A stretch of DNA of 64,000 nt, from contig OX411554.1 of assembly GCA_948146395.1 (NCBI GenBank), positions 38,169,730 through 38,233,729 of the forward strand, in the 5' to 3' direction. Positions within the stretch are counted from its first letter, which is position 1; every line of letters begins with the position of its first letter. Source of the stretch: Fragum whitleyi. Lineage: Eukaryota; Mollusca; Bivalvia; Cardiida; Cardiidae. The position numbers and the translations under genes were made by a program. A model generated the notes under the pieces. That model worked only from the letters and a program-made list of their open reading frames with translations, was not told the origin of the DNA and searched no databases. Shown here in pieces: positions 1 through 11,890 of the stretch.

Positions 1-255
1 CAGTATCGGAGTAAACTTAACTACAAACTTGTCTCAGAGTTTATATTGAAACTCTCTTGTTTTGATGGTTCATCGTCTTTTGATCGTTAATCAAGGTCAT
101 CGTCTTGCAGTATCGAAGAAAAATGCTTCAGAGTTAATGTTGAGACTCTGTTATTTTTAATGGTTCATCGTCTTTTGATCGTTAATCAAGGTCATCGTCT
201 TGCAGTATCGGAGAAAAATGTTTCAGAGTTAATGTTGAAACTCTGGTGTTTTGAT
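1..255. repeat. Short tandem repeat, unit about 95-107 bp
   Basis: The phrase CAGTATCGGAG/CAGTATCGAAG recurs at 1, 108 and 203, and GGTTCATCGTCTTTTGATCG at about 67 and 162. About 2.5 units are visible, the first cut by the window edge. It may continue to the left. No coding function is apparent. Confidence 0.75.
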
Positions 256-685
256 TGTCATCCAAAAAGATCAAGTGATCGATATTTGACAATGTACGAA
301 ATCTATCTACATGCAACAACAACGGGATTAACTCACTTAAAACTACAATATTGTGTATTTTGGCTGTAATTCAACGTTTTATTAAATAGTGAATACAGGA
401 ATCATTTTAATAGTGTTGCACGGCACGAGTAAAGGAGACTTGTTTTTATGTTTCGGATAAATGTGAAATTTGGTGAATTTATAAGAAACTCGTGTGATTA
501 GTGAAATGGAAAAACATCTTATTTTGACTGAAGCACTTTTGCTTAAGCACACATGTACATCTATTCAGAGAAAAAAATATTTTTTAATGATATATACACG
601 GAAAAGACCGAATTACAGGTCGAAATTTCAAGGAAAGCAAATTCGTACCAGTTGACACTTAAATAATCTTAATATTATTTTTATT

Positions 686-859
686 ATGAGATTATCACGA
701 AACTTAATGGATGATTCGTACTTTCCAGACAACCGGACAGCCCGAGTGGACAACAGTTTATCCGAGATGACTTACGTCATGATATTGTTTTGGATTCTAG
801 TGCCAATTGTGTTTCTCATTTTTCAAATTGTGTATCTTATACTGTTCAACCCGAGGTGA
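686..859 (+). CDS. Candidate 57-residue single-pass membrane micropeptide (or a coding exon)
   Basis: ATG at 686 opens a 57-codon frame ended by TGA at 857. The first 27 or so residues are polar, with Asp, Asn and Arg and an NRT sequon. A hydrophobic stretch of about 26 residues (YVMILFWILVPIVFLIF onward) follows, and the protein stops four residues later with NPR, a tail-anchored layout. The frame is open back to a stop at 653-655, and a second ATG lies at 707. AATAAA motifs follow at 1266, 1358 and 1403, so a short single-exon transcript is possible. No repeat family covers this stretch. I recognise no protein family. It could equally be an exon of a larger membrane protein, with CCGAG|GTGACA as a weak donor, or chance. 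Confidence 0.35.
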   Translation: MRLSRNLMDDSYFPDNRTARVDNSLSEMTYVMILFWILVPIVFLIFQIVYLILFNPR

Positions 860-1509
860 CACGCTAACATGTTTTACTATATTCATGAATAAGGTGCTTG
901 GATTACGGTTAATGTTAAATGCTTGCTTGGCAATATGGAAGCTCGTCGCTATAGAAACCTTGGCTGTATGCCAAGAAGGATATGTGTGGTACGTCAAGAA
1001 AAGTACACTAGTAAGGAAATTATTTCCTGGAAGCGTCAAAGGGCCAAAAATACTCGATCGAGATACGGCGATCGAAATGTGTTTTATTCTGGAACAAAGT
1101 CTCAGTTGGACGCCTCTTGTTTTATCCATGTCTGTCGCATAATTGTACGATGGTCCAGTGAAACAATATTTTTTTCACAAACCCACACCAACCAACACAG
1201 TCGCAGTATGTGGGCCATTGTTGTACTGGTAAACAAAAATTTAGAATGGCGAGTTGTGTTTTACTAATAAACGGTGCAAATCTCAATACAGCAACAAATG
1301 CTATGTACGAGTGGTCTTTGAAAACACCCCAGTGTGGTAACTTTTGTTTCCAAACAAAATAAACACAGTTAAAAACATCATGAAGTTTTTTTGTTTTAAA
1401 CCAATAAAGGAATTTGAAGTTGACACTCATTTCGAGTACAAACTCAAAATCTCTCTCTGGGCGCTCCGTTCTTTCGTTTCAAGCATTCATTCAAACCAAT
1501 TAAAAAAAG
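860..1509. other. No feature recognised apart from AATAAA motifs
   Basis: Overlapping frames of about 110 codons exist on both strands but have no family resemblance. AATAAA occurs at 1266-1271, 1358-1363 and 1403-1408 and could end a plus-strand transcript from the small ORF upstream. Confidence 0.4.
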
Positions 1510-1573
<64 letters not shown>

Positions 1574-1584
1574 TAATAATAATC
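1510..1584. repeat. (AAT)n microsatellite
   Basis: About 24 trinucleotide units with one GAT interruption near 1571. In one frame it reads as poly-Asn, which is an artefact of the repeat. Confidence 0.95.
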
Positions 1585-2239
1585 AAAAGTTTATTTTTTT
1601 TAAGCACTCCAAAAGCGCTTGATTATTTCATGAATTCAAAGAAGTCTTTTTATAGAAATTGTATGTATATCTTTTTTAAGGGAAGTAATAGATATTGATA
1701 ATTTCCTTCATCTTGAACGAAATTAGCAATATCTAATCACCCCCTTAAATTTCCATCGAACTTGATTCATTAAAATTATTCCATTTTATTTAATAATCAT
1801 TCCAAAGTAATTCACTGTCAATTTAGCGATTTGTTTAAACGTAAACGTGAAGGTATAAAATGTTGATCCCACGACCGCTGTTTATGCACGTTAAGCCATT
1901 GTCACACCATAACGTTCTGACCTCTTTTCTATAGCGTTTGAAGAAACTTTGATAATCATTCAAAGAGCGTTGTGTGATTGGGACTAAACATCTTGGATGT
2001 TTTGAACACGTACCTATTTTTTTCTTCTTAGAGACCAGCGTTTCTCAGAGTTAAATTTCAAAAGATTAATATCGTCCTAGAGACGTCTTAGTATTGTTGG
2101 CCAAGCGCTGTACGCGTTTGCATATTTGCGGTCAGTCGTTTTTCTAACATAACTCTGCTGTTATTTATCGTTTGCAATGTGGTAGAAAAAACATTTTTTC
2201 GTCTCGGTTATATAATAAAATAATTACGTTTCAACCTGA

Positions 2240-2445
2240 TGTTACCGGGTTGACTTCAAGGAGTGACTGCACTGCCTTGTTGTACAATTAAGCTTTTATA
2301 TAGACTGGTACTACTGTCGACTCATGTATGATAGTCGACAGTGGGGCCAGTCTAGCTTTTATAGCGATTGCTTTGGAACAGAGAGGTCCGGAATCCCGAC
2401 GGAGTCGAACATCTATTCTGGCTACATTTGGCGCCCAACGTAAAT
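2240..2445 (+). mobile_element. Possible LTR remnant followed by a primer-binding-site-like motif
   Basis: A TATA-like stretch (TTTTATATAG) at about 2296 and a 10-bp inverted repeat ACTGTCGACT/AGTCGACAGT around 2315-2343 lead to GGCTACA, followed at once by TTTGGCGCCCAACG (2427-2440). LTRs end in CA, and TGGCGCCCAACG resembles primer-binding sites of Gypsy-like retrotransposons. The left boundary (TG near 2240) is a guess. No gag or pol is visible downstream, so this is at most a decayed fragment. Confidence 0.35.
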
Positions 2446-2629
2446 AACCTATATGAGGTGGTGGTTATGTGATTGGGTAGTTAATGATGTTGAAAAGAGA
2501 GGATTCGTAGAAGAATCTTAATTGTAGAGGGTGTTGGTGTAGCCGACGACGCTTTACACGTTTGTCTGACGTTGGCAAATAGTTCATTGCGCGCTAGTGG
2601 CACAATTGCAAACGTTTGAGATTTTCTTA

Positions 2630-3066
2630 CAGTTTATAACATCGCAAAATTGTAATTCATCTCAATCAAAACCATTCGAAATCGCTCAATCAGCGCTCCA
2701 ATTATTCATTGCAAGCACTCACTCAAACCATTCAAAAACGCATCAAAATCTCTAAAATGAATAGATCAACAACTACATTCAAGATTTAAATCGCGAGAAA
2801 AAAATCCACGATTTCACTGACTTAAATGATAATTGTAAGCGTCTGATGGCTTTGTCAAGGCATGGGGACCATTTATAGAATTATATGCACATTTTATGAA
2901 AGTAGGTGATAGATATAGCTAATCTTGTTCATCTTGAACAAAATTAGCAATATTGGATTACCTCCAATTAATTTCACTCAAAACTCACTCATCGCACTTA
3001 TTCAATTTAATTCCGAAACCATTCCAATACCATTCAGCTTGTCAATTTCACGACGTTCCTATCTAG
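2630..3066. mobile_element. MITE family A, copy 1 (near full length)
   Basis: It starts at a TA-flanked CAGTTTATAACATCGCAAAA and ends in GTCAATTTCACGACG before a CTATCTAG terminus. It carries the family body: CATCTCAATCAAAACCATTC, repeated CACTCA/TCATTCC words, and a central palindrome around TTGTTCATCTTGAACAAAAT near 2925. Length is about 437 bp. Confidence 0.8.
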
Positions 3067-3412
3067 GTATATTTATACATACATGTAATTGTTACACGGT
3101 TTCGTACGTTAAAGACCATGATAAATATACTACTCAAAGTTTGCTAAGCACCAAACCTTTTCGCTATCCTACAGGAGCTGATTAAAAAACAAAAAAGTAT
3201 TCGAGTTCGTGTCTAAAATTGTACAATAATGTATCGACAAAATGTCTAATGTATACATTACCAAATTTGACACGCAATTTTTCTCGCGAGACTCGTGCAA
3301 AATGAGGAACCCCGGTACCTGTCCTTTCTCATTGTCTACATGTGAAGGTTTTGTGAAGATGCTTAGTTGTTTCTGTTTTTCAGTACTTTATTGACTTTTA
3401 AGTCGTTACTCA

Positions 3413-4170
3413 TGGCTAAACCAAATGTCAGACGACATTTATCTGTCGAACAATTCCATAGTGGATGTAGGGGCTTCCCACCGTAATGTTGGCATGGTAC
3501 TGGGGTACACCATACTGTTATAACCAGAGATTGGGTACGATACCAACAGTGTGGTACACCTGTAAGGAGACATGGTGGAGGTAGGAGTAGAGCTACCTCC
3601 GTCGCAGAAGACCTTTTTTTGGTAATTCAACCCCGAAGGAACAGGTTTGCTACGGCAACGCAGCTACGGTTCGACCTTCAAAACGCCTCGGGAGTGCGAG
3701 TTTCATCTCAAACCATACGAGCACGGTTGCATAACGGCTTCGGTTAACATGGGCGTTGGACCATGTTGGCTGGCGCATTAGACCCGCCCCCCCCGTACTA
3801 TTCACGGATGAGTCCAGGTATTGCCTGGACTACACTGATAGGCGGGCTAGGGTGTGGAGAAGGCCGGGGAAAAGGTTTCATGCAGCAAACAATGCTGTGC
3901 ACGATCGTTATGGGGGTGGATCCATCATTGGGCAGGGTTGCATTACATAGGATTAGCGGACTGATCTTGTTATTTAAGAAAGAGGTACTCTGAGAGCTCG
4001 TAGGTAATGAAATCCTCAATACCCATTTAAGATTTTACGCTGGTGCTATTTGGGATGGATTCATATTAATGGATGATAATGCCCGTCCACACACGGCCCG
4101 CATAGTCCAAGAGTATCACCAAGAAGAGGGCATTCCACGTCTGGATTGGCCGGCTCGCCCACTGGACTGT
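3413..4170 (+). pseudogene. Tc1-like (IS630-Tc1-mariner) transposase pseudogene
   Basis: Pieces of a Tc1-type transposase appear in order but in different frames. The start is MAKPNVRRHLSVEQF at 3413. From about 3509 there is a helix-turn-helix region with TRDWVRYQQCGTPVRR and SQTIRARLHNGFG. At 3797 comes LFTDESRYCLD, which carries the first catalytic Asp, followed by DRRARVWRRPGKRF and RYGGGSI. At 4067 MDDNARPHTARIVQ carries the second catalytic Asp, then DWPARPLD. The usual SPDLNPIEH with the third acidic residue is lost: the frame stops at about 4172. At least two frameshifts, internal stops and a deletion before DESRY make it inactive. No clear terminal inverted repeats were found, so whether it ever mobilised the MITEs here is unknown. 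Confidence 0.9.
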
Positions 4171-4174
4171 TATT

Positions 4175-4756
4175 GACAGTGCCAGCTCTCATTCTCGTTA
4201 TTAAACGAAATGCAAATGGGAGAACACCTTTTTTGGTCAAATTCGATTTTTTTCAATTTTCAAGAGAACACCAATTTCTAGAGTCTCCCTGTTTGGTCTA
4301 CATTTAAAGTCTTCTTATCATTATAAAGCTTTTTTTCCTTCTTAAAAGTTGATAAACTGATAACAATCGACCATTTTCCAACATTCTTTTAATCAAATTT
4401 CTTTTTTTCCTGAAACTATAGTATAAGAAAGTTTTGGTGCTTAGAAAACTTTGGGTAGTATTCCACACGTACGCTTATTGAACACTAGAGATTCGAGGAC
4501 ACTCATACAACGGAGCGATTGAAACGTCTTATAACGCTGACCAAAACGTCAATGTGTGACGGCGGCTTCAGTTAAGATCAAAATCTCAGTATTAAGACCG
4601 CTATTCTAGTTAAGTACTTATTTAGCAAAAAAGTTTATTTGTATTGCGACTAAGTTATGTGTCTATATAGCGGCGATTTTTAATAAATTTTGGTAAAATA
4701 TTGCATCAAAACTTCAAGATTTTATACACTAATTCATCCAGTTATTTTTTTCATTT
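4175..4756. other. No feature recognised
   Basis: AT-rich sequence without long frames or repeats that I can match elsewhere in the window. Confidence 0.4.
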
Positions 4757-5007
4757 GAGCCTGTATGTGACATTTCCAACAATTTGAAACGTTAGTGGGG
4801 TGCAAACATTGAGCAGCATAGATAGCCACATTAAATATAAAGCAATTGATTGTCTACTTGACAAATATTTTGACAGATACTTTTAGACCTTATCTTTTTA
4901 CTAAACGCATAGCAAAGACTCTGGACAGACTGTGCAGATGCATAGACTGGTCAGAGTCTTTGCTTTGCGCATATTTGACAATTGTTGGAAATCTTACGCA
5001 CAGGCTC
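4757..5007. mobile_element. MITE family C, copy 1 (251 bp)
   Basis: The ends are inverted: GAGCCTGTATGTGACATTTC on the left and GAAATCTTACGCACAGGCTC on the right, each next to an AACAATT/AATTGTT word. Inside lies CAGACTGTGCAGATGCATAG with the GACTCTGACC/GGTCAGAGTC inverted pair. Near-complete copies recur at 13362, 34069 and 48964. Confidence 0.85.
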
Positions 5008-5104
5008 ATTTGTGAGTTATGATTTATTACCAGAACATGATCTCAAAAGTACTTGGGTGGAATTATTTGTCCCCAACACAATTTTAAATATAGATTGACT
5101 GAAT

Positions 5105-5310
5105 GGAGTTTTACGCCGATTTCAACAGCACCTAACAAAATGGTTTTCTGGTATTTCTCTCACCGGTACAACCATCACATCCCTTCCTAGCCCCCAGTTA
5201 CTTACTCACAAAGGTCTACGAATATCAATCCATTGGTGAGAGACAAAAAGACGGAAAGAATGAGTGCCGCCGTAGGGGATCGAACCCGGGACCATCTAGA
5301 TTGACAGTCG
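5105..5310 (-). mobile_element. tRNA-derived SINE (family S), copy 1
   Basis: On the minus strand the element begins with a tRNA-like head containing B-box GGTTCGATCCC (complement of GGGATCGAACCC near 5278). A conserved body follows that on the plus strand reads TTGGTGAGAGACAAA ... CATCCCTTCCTAGCC ... TTTTACGCCGATTTCAAC. The same body occurs at 6290, 10608, 11690, 44190 and 60470. No target-site duplication was resolved. Confidence 0.7.
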
Positions 5311-5496
5311 TAATTTTAAATTTACATGTTACTTAAGAGTCGATACTTTTCGTATTAACGAGATTTGTCCATTTAGTATGAAAAAACTCTGGAAAAAAAT
5401 TCTCCAAGTGAAGACATGTTTGAACTAACGCTAATGGTGATATTGTTATTCCTATAATCTAATCAGGGTGAAGGACCCCCATCTCACACACTTGGA

Positions 5497-5898
5497 CAGT
5501 TTGTTATATCGAGAAAATAACATTCATCTCAATCAAAATGATTGTCATTCGCTCACTCAACGCTCCATTCATTCTTTCCAAACACTCACTCAAACCATTC
5601 AAAAACGCTCCAACCTCGCTGTAAAACATATAACAATAACTTCGTTCAAAATAGAAATAGCTGGGAAAAATCGGGATTTCACTGAATTAATTGAATTTGT
5701 AAGCGTATGATTAGATCTTGAAGACATAGAAAGCTATTTATAGAACATTTACGCATTTTTTTAAGAAAAAAAATCGCCAATTTTGTTCATCATAAACAAA
5801 ATTTGCGATATTGGATTACCTCCCATTAAATTCACTCAAGACGCACTCAACAATCTCAATCAATTTTATTCCAAAATCATTCCTATCCATTCAATTAT
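5497..5898. mobile_element. MITE family A, copy 2 (right end decayed)
   Basis: It contains CATTCATCTCAATCAAAATG, CACTCAACGCTCCATTCATT, and the central palindrome TTTTGTTCATCATAAACAAA near 5782. The right terminal GTTAACTG is lost. Confidence 0.75.
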
Positions 5899-6289
5899 GA
5901 GATGGGGAGTCTTTATCTTTATTTCATTTAAGTATGATACTAAAAATCTAATCACACTTTCGAACACTAACGAATACGCGAAGCGGATTCATACATAAGT
6001 GCGATTAGGGTTTTAGTTTCATACCTCAAATAAAACATACTTAAAGATACTACAATGTATCTTTCATTTTTATTTTTATATTACAAAAGCAATATAAAAT
6101 ACCCCATTATGAGAGAGACTTCTGATATAACTTATTTGTGTACAAGCTTTCATGTGACAAAGAGAGAATTTTTATCGCCCAATGTCTGTCAAGCTTCATT
6201 CGTTGTCAACACTCCGCCACTCGTGAAAATATAGCTCGCGTTGTTGTCTCGATGAAATATGAAAAGACCTTACTCTCAAACTATTTTGA

Positions 6290-6560
6290 TTTGACTGGGT
6301 TTTACGCCGCTTTCAACAATTTCGCAGTTATATCGCGCGGTCGGAGCACCTAACAATGGATTCCTTCTTTCACCTGTTCTACCATAACACACTTTCCTAA
6401 CCTCCGACTTCTATCTCACATAGTTTACGATTATCTACCAATTGGTGAGAGACAAACGTCGGAAAGGATATTTGCCGCCACCGGGGATCGAACCCACGAC
6501 TTCCAGATTGGATGCCCTCTCAAACTTACGTTTGACCACGCTGTAAGCGAATTGCCGAAT
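6290..6560 (-). mobile_element. tRNA-derived SINE (family S), copy 2
   Basis: The most complete copy. On the plus strand it reads GGTTTTACGCCGCTTTCAAC, GGAGCACCTAACAATGGATT, CAATTGGTGAGAGACAAACG, then GGGGATCGAACCCACGACTT. The last is the reverse of a tRNA B box, and a further tRNA-like stretch (CTTACGTTTGACCACGCTGT) runs to about 6545. Confidence 0.75.
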
Positions 6561-6904
6561 CAGAGAACAGTATTTCAAAAGCATAAATCAAAGATACAAC
6601 TCAGCGCCTTGCATTTACAGATATACGATGGTAGTATGTCGTGCACGTGTATCTCGACAGGATTTGTGAGTCGCGTCATTGCAAAAAGATGAACATTTTA
6701 TATGAGCGCCTTTTTCCAAAAGACTTTTTACAGTCGCAAAAAATGCAAAAGATTCTCAATGACTAAAGGAAATAGATTCATAAGTAATTTCAGCATTTTT
6801 ACACATATTACAGTAATTCATCAAAGCGAGATTTACTCTTTTTTAATTGCTCAGGTGTTCGGGTGAATAATACAGACAGTGTTAGAAAAGCGTGGTCCAA
6901 GTCA

Positions 6905-6995
6905 GATAGAAAATCCCGTGCCGCGGTATATGGAAAATAGACACTCGCTGGCGCTCGTGTCTATTTCCCATATACCACGGTTCTTGTTTTCTATC
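6905..6995. other. 91-bp hairpin of pre-miRNA-like size
   Basis: Arms 6905-6944 and 6957-6995 pair over about 33 of 40 positions around a 12-nt loop. The inner 22 bp (CGGTATATGG..AAATAGACAC against its complement) are nearly perfect, and the outer end GATAGAAAA pairs again after a short bulge. Transcription and processing are unknown. It could also be a small foldback element. Confidence 0.6.
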
Positions 6996-6999
6996 CTAT

Positions 7000-7570
7000 A
7001 CGTAAAGTTTTATGTGATCATTTTAAATATCAGTTTATTTGATTACCAGATGAGTAACCATTTTACCACTAAACTAATCGACACTTTAATTAACATATGA
7101 ACTGAGCATGTGTATTTTTAAGAGGGCCTTAGATTAAAAACAAATGTTAGCAAAAATCTTGGCGGCCAATATGTATCGAATTTCTTGAAATTATACCGTT
7201 CTGTTGATAGAATCTTCATTATTTATTCACTTTAACACTAACAGAATCAAATGCGAAAATTATAGCATGTATTGCATGTTAACTTTCAACTTCCGGTTAA
7301 TACTGTGTTATGTCTCTTTTCCTTTATTTGGAAGTTCATATGAAAGCTATTCAGATGATCAATTTTGGAAAAATGTCAAAAGTTTCGCAGTTAATCCAAG
7401 GCTGACAATCTAAGTCACAGTTACGTCACATATTAATAGCAATTCTCTGTAAGCACTTACCCTTTTAAATAGGGAGTCTGGCACGCTATGTCTCAAATTT
7501 TTATAAAATCTAAACATGAGGATAGGGCTGACCCAAAAGTAAAAATAAGATAAAAAAATCTTTAAATCAC
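7000..7570. other. No feature recognised
   Basis: AT-rich sequence with only short chance frames. Confidence 0.4.
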
Positions 7571-7575
7571 TTCTG

Positions 7576-9030
7576 GTTGCCATGGAAGCAGACGTTAAAG
7601 ATGGAAAAAGTCCGTTTTGCGAGTTTTTAAATTCAAATATATCAGTAATGCAGCACAAACTTAAATAAAATCACATAGGATATAAGTTCCCCATCATGGT
7701 TCTCTCAAATCAATTAATAATATTTTTGGGAAAACGTTGTTAACTATTGTTTCCATAGCAACAACACACATACCCTACTAAATATTGATTTTTGCATTTT
7801 TTCAAATGTTATGACAAAATACAGACATTGTTTTCCGTTTAACAAGTAAATATCACATTAACATTCATACAATAATAACTTTTGTGTTCGTTGCTATGGC
7901 AACGTGAATTCATATCCCATAAATGAAGACAATTTCAGAACAACTTAAGAGACCTCAATTGACTAGATAATTGAACTCCCATTCAATTTTATGATAATTT
8001 ACAGAATTGCTCAGATAGACCTTGTAGGACATAGAATATTTTTTTTTTCAAAAACTTGCAAGAAATAGTCTGTTGCTATGGGAACAATTATGTAAAAATG
8101 CACAAAAGCCCATATTTCTTAATCCTATATAAAGTTCAAACTTTCCTCTAACTAATGTATCAAAATAGTTGTGTAAACTGGTTTCATTTTTTAGGAAAAA
8201 GGCTGCAAAATCACCCCAAAATGCTTAAATTTGGGTTGTATCGTCAAATTACCATGGCAACTATTACAATTTTTGTCCTTTTTTCTTGTATTTTGATAAA
8301 GGCTGATTGGATCTCTTTTCTTATCACATGTCAACTTTAAGGGACTTAAAATAACTGAATTAAGAAAATAATTAAAATGGTTCCCATGGTAACAAAAATG
8401 CCCAATGATTTTTTTGCGGATTTTGAAAGATCACTTTTTGTTAGATATGTCCCAATAATTATCATTGGTTCATCATGCTGCAAAAAATTAAGAAATAACT
8501 CAGAAGTAACAAAAGCAGCCATACTATCAGTCATAGTTACCGTAGTCAAGGTAACCAATGCACACAACAACAAAATAATTTGTATCTTAGTTGCTCCTTT
8601 TACATAATAAATTCCATCTACACATCAAATGTCAGTCATAAGCGAAGAAAAACAGGAAATTACAAACAACATTTTTCAGATAAATTTATCAAAATAAGCC
8701 ACATTTGTTGTCATGGTAACCAATCTTTTTGACACTAACTGATACAACAAAAGATCTAGTTCTAAATTTAAGGTCCTATGCTATCAAATACATACGAAAA
8801 TATCCATCATCTTCATATAAAAACCAAATTATATAGCTTCAAAAAAGCTTAATTTTGCAAAATTCTGTGCTTTGAAGGTCGTAGCCATGGTAACCAGATG
8901 ATCTGAAAATATTCTTTTTGTCAATTTCTTCTCTTATTATAAGTCCCTTTCTGTATGTGAAATTTCATCAAAATCGGAGACCATGTGTGCCAAAATTGTT
9001 TAAGTCGTTACAGAGAATGGGTATTAATTA
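7576..9030. repeat. Decayed tandem array, each unit keeping an X-box-like palindrome
   Basis: Nine variants of GTTGCCATGGCAAC occur at 7576, 7749, 7890, 8072, 8248, 8380, 8536, 8707 and 8881, spaced 132-182 bp (mostly about 175). One, at 8536, has six bases inserted in its middle. Between them the sequence is too diverged to align by eye. The array ends with TTTCATCAAAATCGGAGACC and TACCTGGTGGGTCACAAA, and a related end lies at 32935-33085. Confidence 0.7.
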
Positions 9031-9050
9031 CCTGGTGGGTCACAAATAAA

Positions 9051-9271
9051 CAGTTAACTACATCGTGAAATTGACAATATGATGGCAATATGATTTTGGA
9101 ATGATTTTGGAATGAACTTGAAAGGGTGCTTTAAGCGAGTTTTGAGTGAAACTCAAGGGATATAATCCGATATCGCAAATTTTGTTCAAGGCGAAAAAAA
9201 TAAATATTACCTCCCTTTAATATTAATTGACGTACTTTTCTTTTTGTATGTATTTGTGTACCAATCAGACC
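9051..9271. mobile_element. MITE family A, copy 3, left part (split by the 9272-12666 insertion)
   Basis: CAGTTAACTACATCGTGAAA at 9051 starts a copy that runs through AATCCGATATCGCAAATTTT and TTACCTCCCTTTAAT to ACCAATCAGACC. The remainder resumes at 12667 with ACCCTTTAAATTCC. Confidence 0.85.
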
Positions 9272-10607
9272 TAGTCCAGTCAAAAGAGCGAAATATGGCC
9301 TCAACCCAAAATAAATTGCAACAAAAGCGTTCTTGGGTTTTTTGAGTAGCTTGACCCTCCCTAGATGACATACTAAAAGTAGGATAAAATCGGAAAATAC
9401 GTATTTTGATTTTTCAATGCATTTTGATACCCACTAGTAATGCCTGTAGTATAACCAATTTAATGAGAATATTGTGTAATATACCTGGAATAAAACTGAT
9501 TTGTGCAAGCAAAACTTATCAAATATCCTTTGAATTACCTCCAGAAATTTAACCACAAATTTTATAAATGGTTTGAGTAAAATGTATGGCATTTTAAACA
9601 TAAAAAGACAAATCCAAATTAATCTTACTCCACCCATTTGATTTAACATAAGAATGGATAGAAAAATAGCTTCTGGTATTGAAACATTTTCATATACACC
9701 CTAATCAACAAGTTCAAAACAATTATGTTTTATTGGATTGGTCTTTTAGTATGTCTGCCTAACCCACAGGCAATTGTTTCATGACAAAAGACCATGCATC
9801 CAACATCTGCTTATTTAAACTAATTCAGTAGTCACTGAATTTTAACTTTGATGTTTCCTTAGTCCAATAATTATTTTGACATCATTGTCATCAGCTTATT
9901 TTTTCTTGAAATTTTCCTTTTTCATTGTTACCAGATTGTGTAAGATAACGCACATTTGTGTATTTGACCAAAATTGGATAATGAAATTGCCTGTGATCTG
10001 TCTGTCGGAGAACAATTTTCTGAAACTTCAATTCCTAACAATTCAAAATGAAGGTAAATATGTCGCAAACCTAGTGCTACATTTCTTTTTTATTTCAGTA
10101 TAGCTATAACACATAGAAACTTATAAAATTCTGAGATTACCTTACCTAAAACTTTAAAAAAGGCTTTGCAAAGTATGATACGACACTGAAACCCTGGTCA
10201 TTTGACAACCTAAAAGGGGGCTACCACAGCTGAATTACAATCAAATTTCATAGAAAATTTTGTTGTAATTTCAGATACATAAATAATCAAAAGTTTTCGG
10301 TTGTACAAACTTGTCTAATATTTGTAATAATAAGTCTTAAACTTTTTACCCATTGAAGCTTAAAAAATGATACTAAATTAAGTGTCCCGGATGGCATTCG
10401 GATAACATTTAACCCAAATTGTTCTCCAGGTTCTCTAAGTAAATGATTTTTGGTTAAAATTTTAAAATTTTCATTATTATCCCTTTTCTTCTTACATTTA
10501 TTAAAATCAAAGAATAATATGGTAGAAATTGGAAATGGTTTCTTACAACACCTAATTAACATTATTTCATTCATATATAGACAAGTTATTTCAAGTTTTG
10601 TTTGTTT

Positions 10608-10735
10608 GAATGGGGGTTTACGCCGTTTTCAATAATCTTTCATTTATATTGCTAAGTCAGCAGCACTTTACAATGGATTCCTGGTAATCTCACACCAGTA
10701 CCACGATTGCATCCTTTCCTAGCCTATAGCCTACT
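10608..10735 (-). mobile_element. SINE family S, copy 3 (lacks the tRNA-like end)
   Basis: GGGGGTTTACGCCGTTTTCA, AATGGATTCCTGGTAATCTC and CATCCTTTCCTAGCC match the family body. The copy stops near 10735 before the tRNA-like part. Confidence 0.7.
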
Positions 10736-11689
10736 ATAGAATTAATATAACTTTATAAACAAAGTTGGTAGGTTGTCGAGTATTGTTGAGGTTAGGGTCC
10801 TTGATATTTTCCAAAAATTTAAAAAAAATTCTTCTTTTTCATCTTGTGGAAAAATACTACGCAAATTGGCTAGGGGCTCAAATTCACAAATCTGTTCAAT
10901 TATTTCTTGATTCATGTTTAATTTATTAGCCCATGATCAAGTCAATTGTGGTTTCCTGAACTTGTTTTTAATAAAAGCATTTTTGACCCATTTCAAATCT
11001 TATACCTCGCGATATAAGGGGCGTTTGTACTCGTTCTGCATGGTGTACTAGGAAAGATTCATTAGACAACTTCATTCCAATTTAATATTTATGCCTCACA
11101 TAGTCTGTCATTTTAATAATTTCGATATAAATTGTTTGTGAACATTCACTTGGTGAAAAATTTTGAAGCATAAGCTTGTTATCATTTGTTCTTCTCTCAT
11201 TTTTAAAGGAAAATTTTGCATAACATTCTCAAAAGGTTTTGAATCATTTCATATTTTTGCTACTAATAAAGAATACTCTCTTCGTATAAGTGTTAAAATT
11301 GATGAAGAAAACTTACCCACATTAAAATAAGTTTATTAATAAAAATCAAAACTTCCAATGAATTGGCAATTCGAGCATTTTATTTCCAATTCATTCCTAT
11401 GCCATTCTTCAATTTAAAACATTATTTTTTTGAGAAATGTTTTTGAAACTCGTCAAATGACAAACAAAACCTGTTTCCTAAGTCATTGAAGTGATGTACC
11501 TTTTTAAAAATTTTCAATTTAAACTTTCTTAACGCCTAATATGAAACTGTCAAAATCTAAAACGCAAACTTTTGACATTCAGTCTACCTTAGTTTTGTAA
11601 ATTAACTTTGAAAATAAGCATTGAATGGGGCCAACATCACATTGCATTCGAAAGAACCAGTGCCAGATAATTCTACTGTCGTCACAGCG

Positions 11690-11890
11690 CAGATGATTGT
11701 GCACTTGGATTCAAATTTTCAAGGTTCGATCTCAGACAGCAGCACACCCGTCTGACACTTGTCTCTAACCAACGGGTAGATACTGTTAAAAAATATCTGG
11801 GATTAGAAAGATGTAGCCCGGAAAGGAATTTCCTGATGAGAAAAATACCAGGAACCATGGTTAGGTGCTCTGATTTCAGCGTGATGAAAA
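11690..11890 (+). mobile_element. SINE family S, copy 4
   Basis: Opposite orientation to the other copies: tRNA-like B-box remnant AGGTTCGATCTCAGAC near 11721, TAACCAACGGGTAGAT, GGAAAGGAATTTCCTGATGA, ACCAGGAACCATGGTTAGGT. It is strongly diverged. Confidence 0.65.

Noticed and set aside
797..1267. Three overlapping frames of 110-114 codons on both strands
   Set aside because: Mutually overlapping, no family resemblance, no splice context; at best untranslated sequence of the small ORF upstream.
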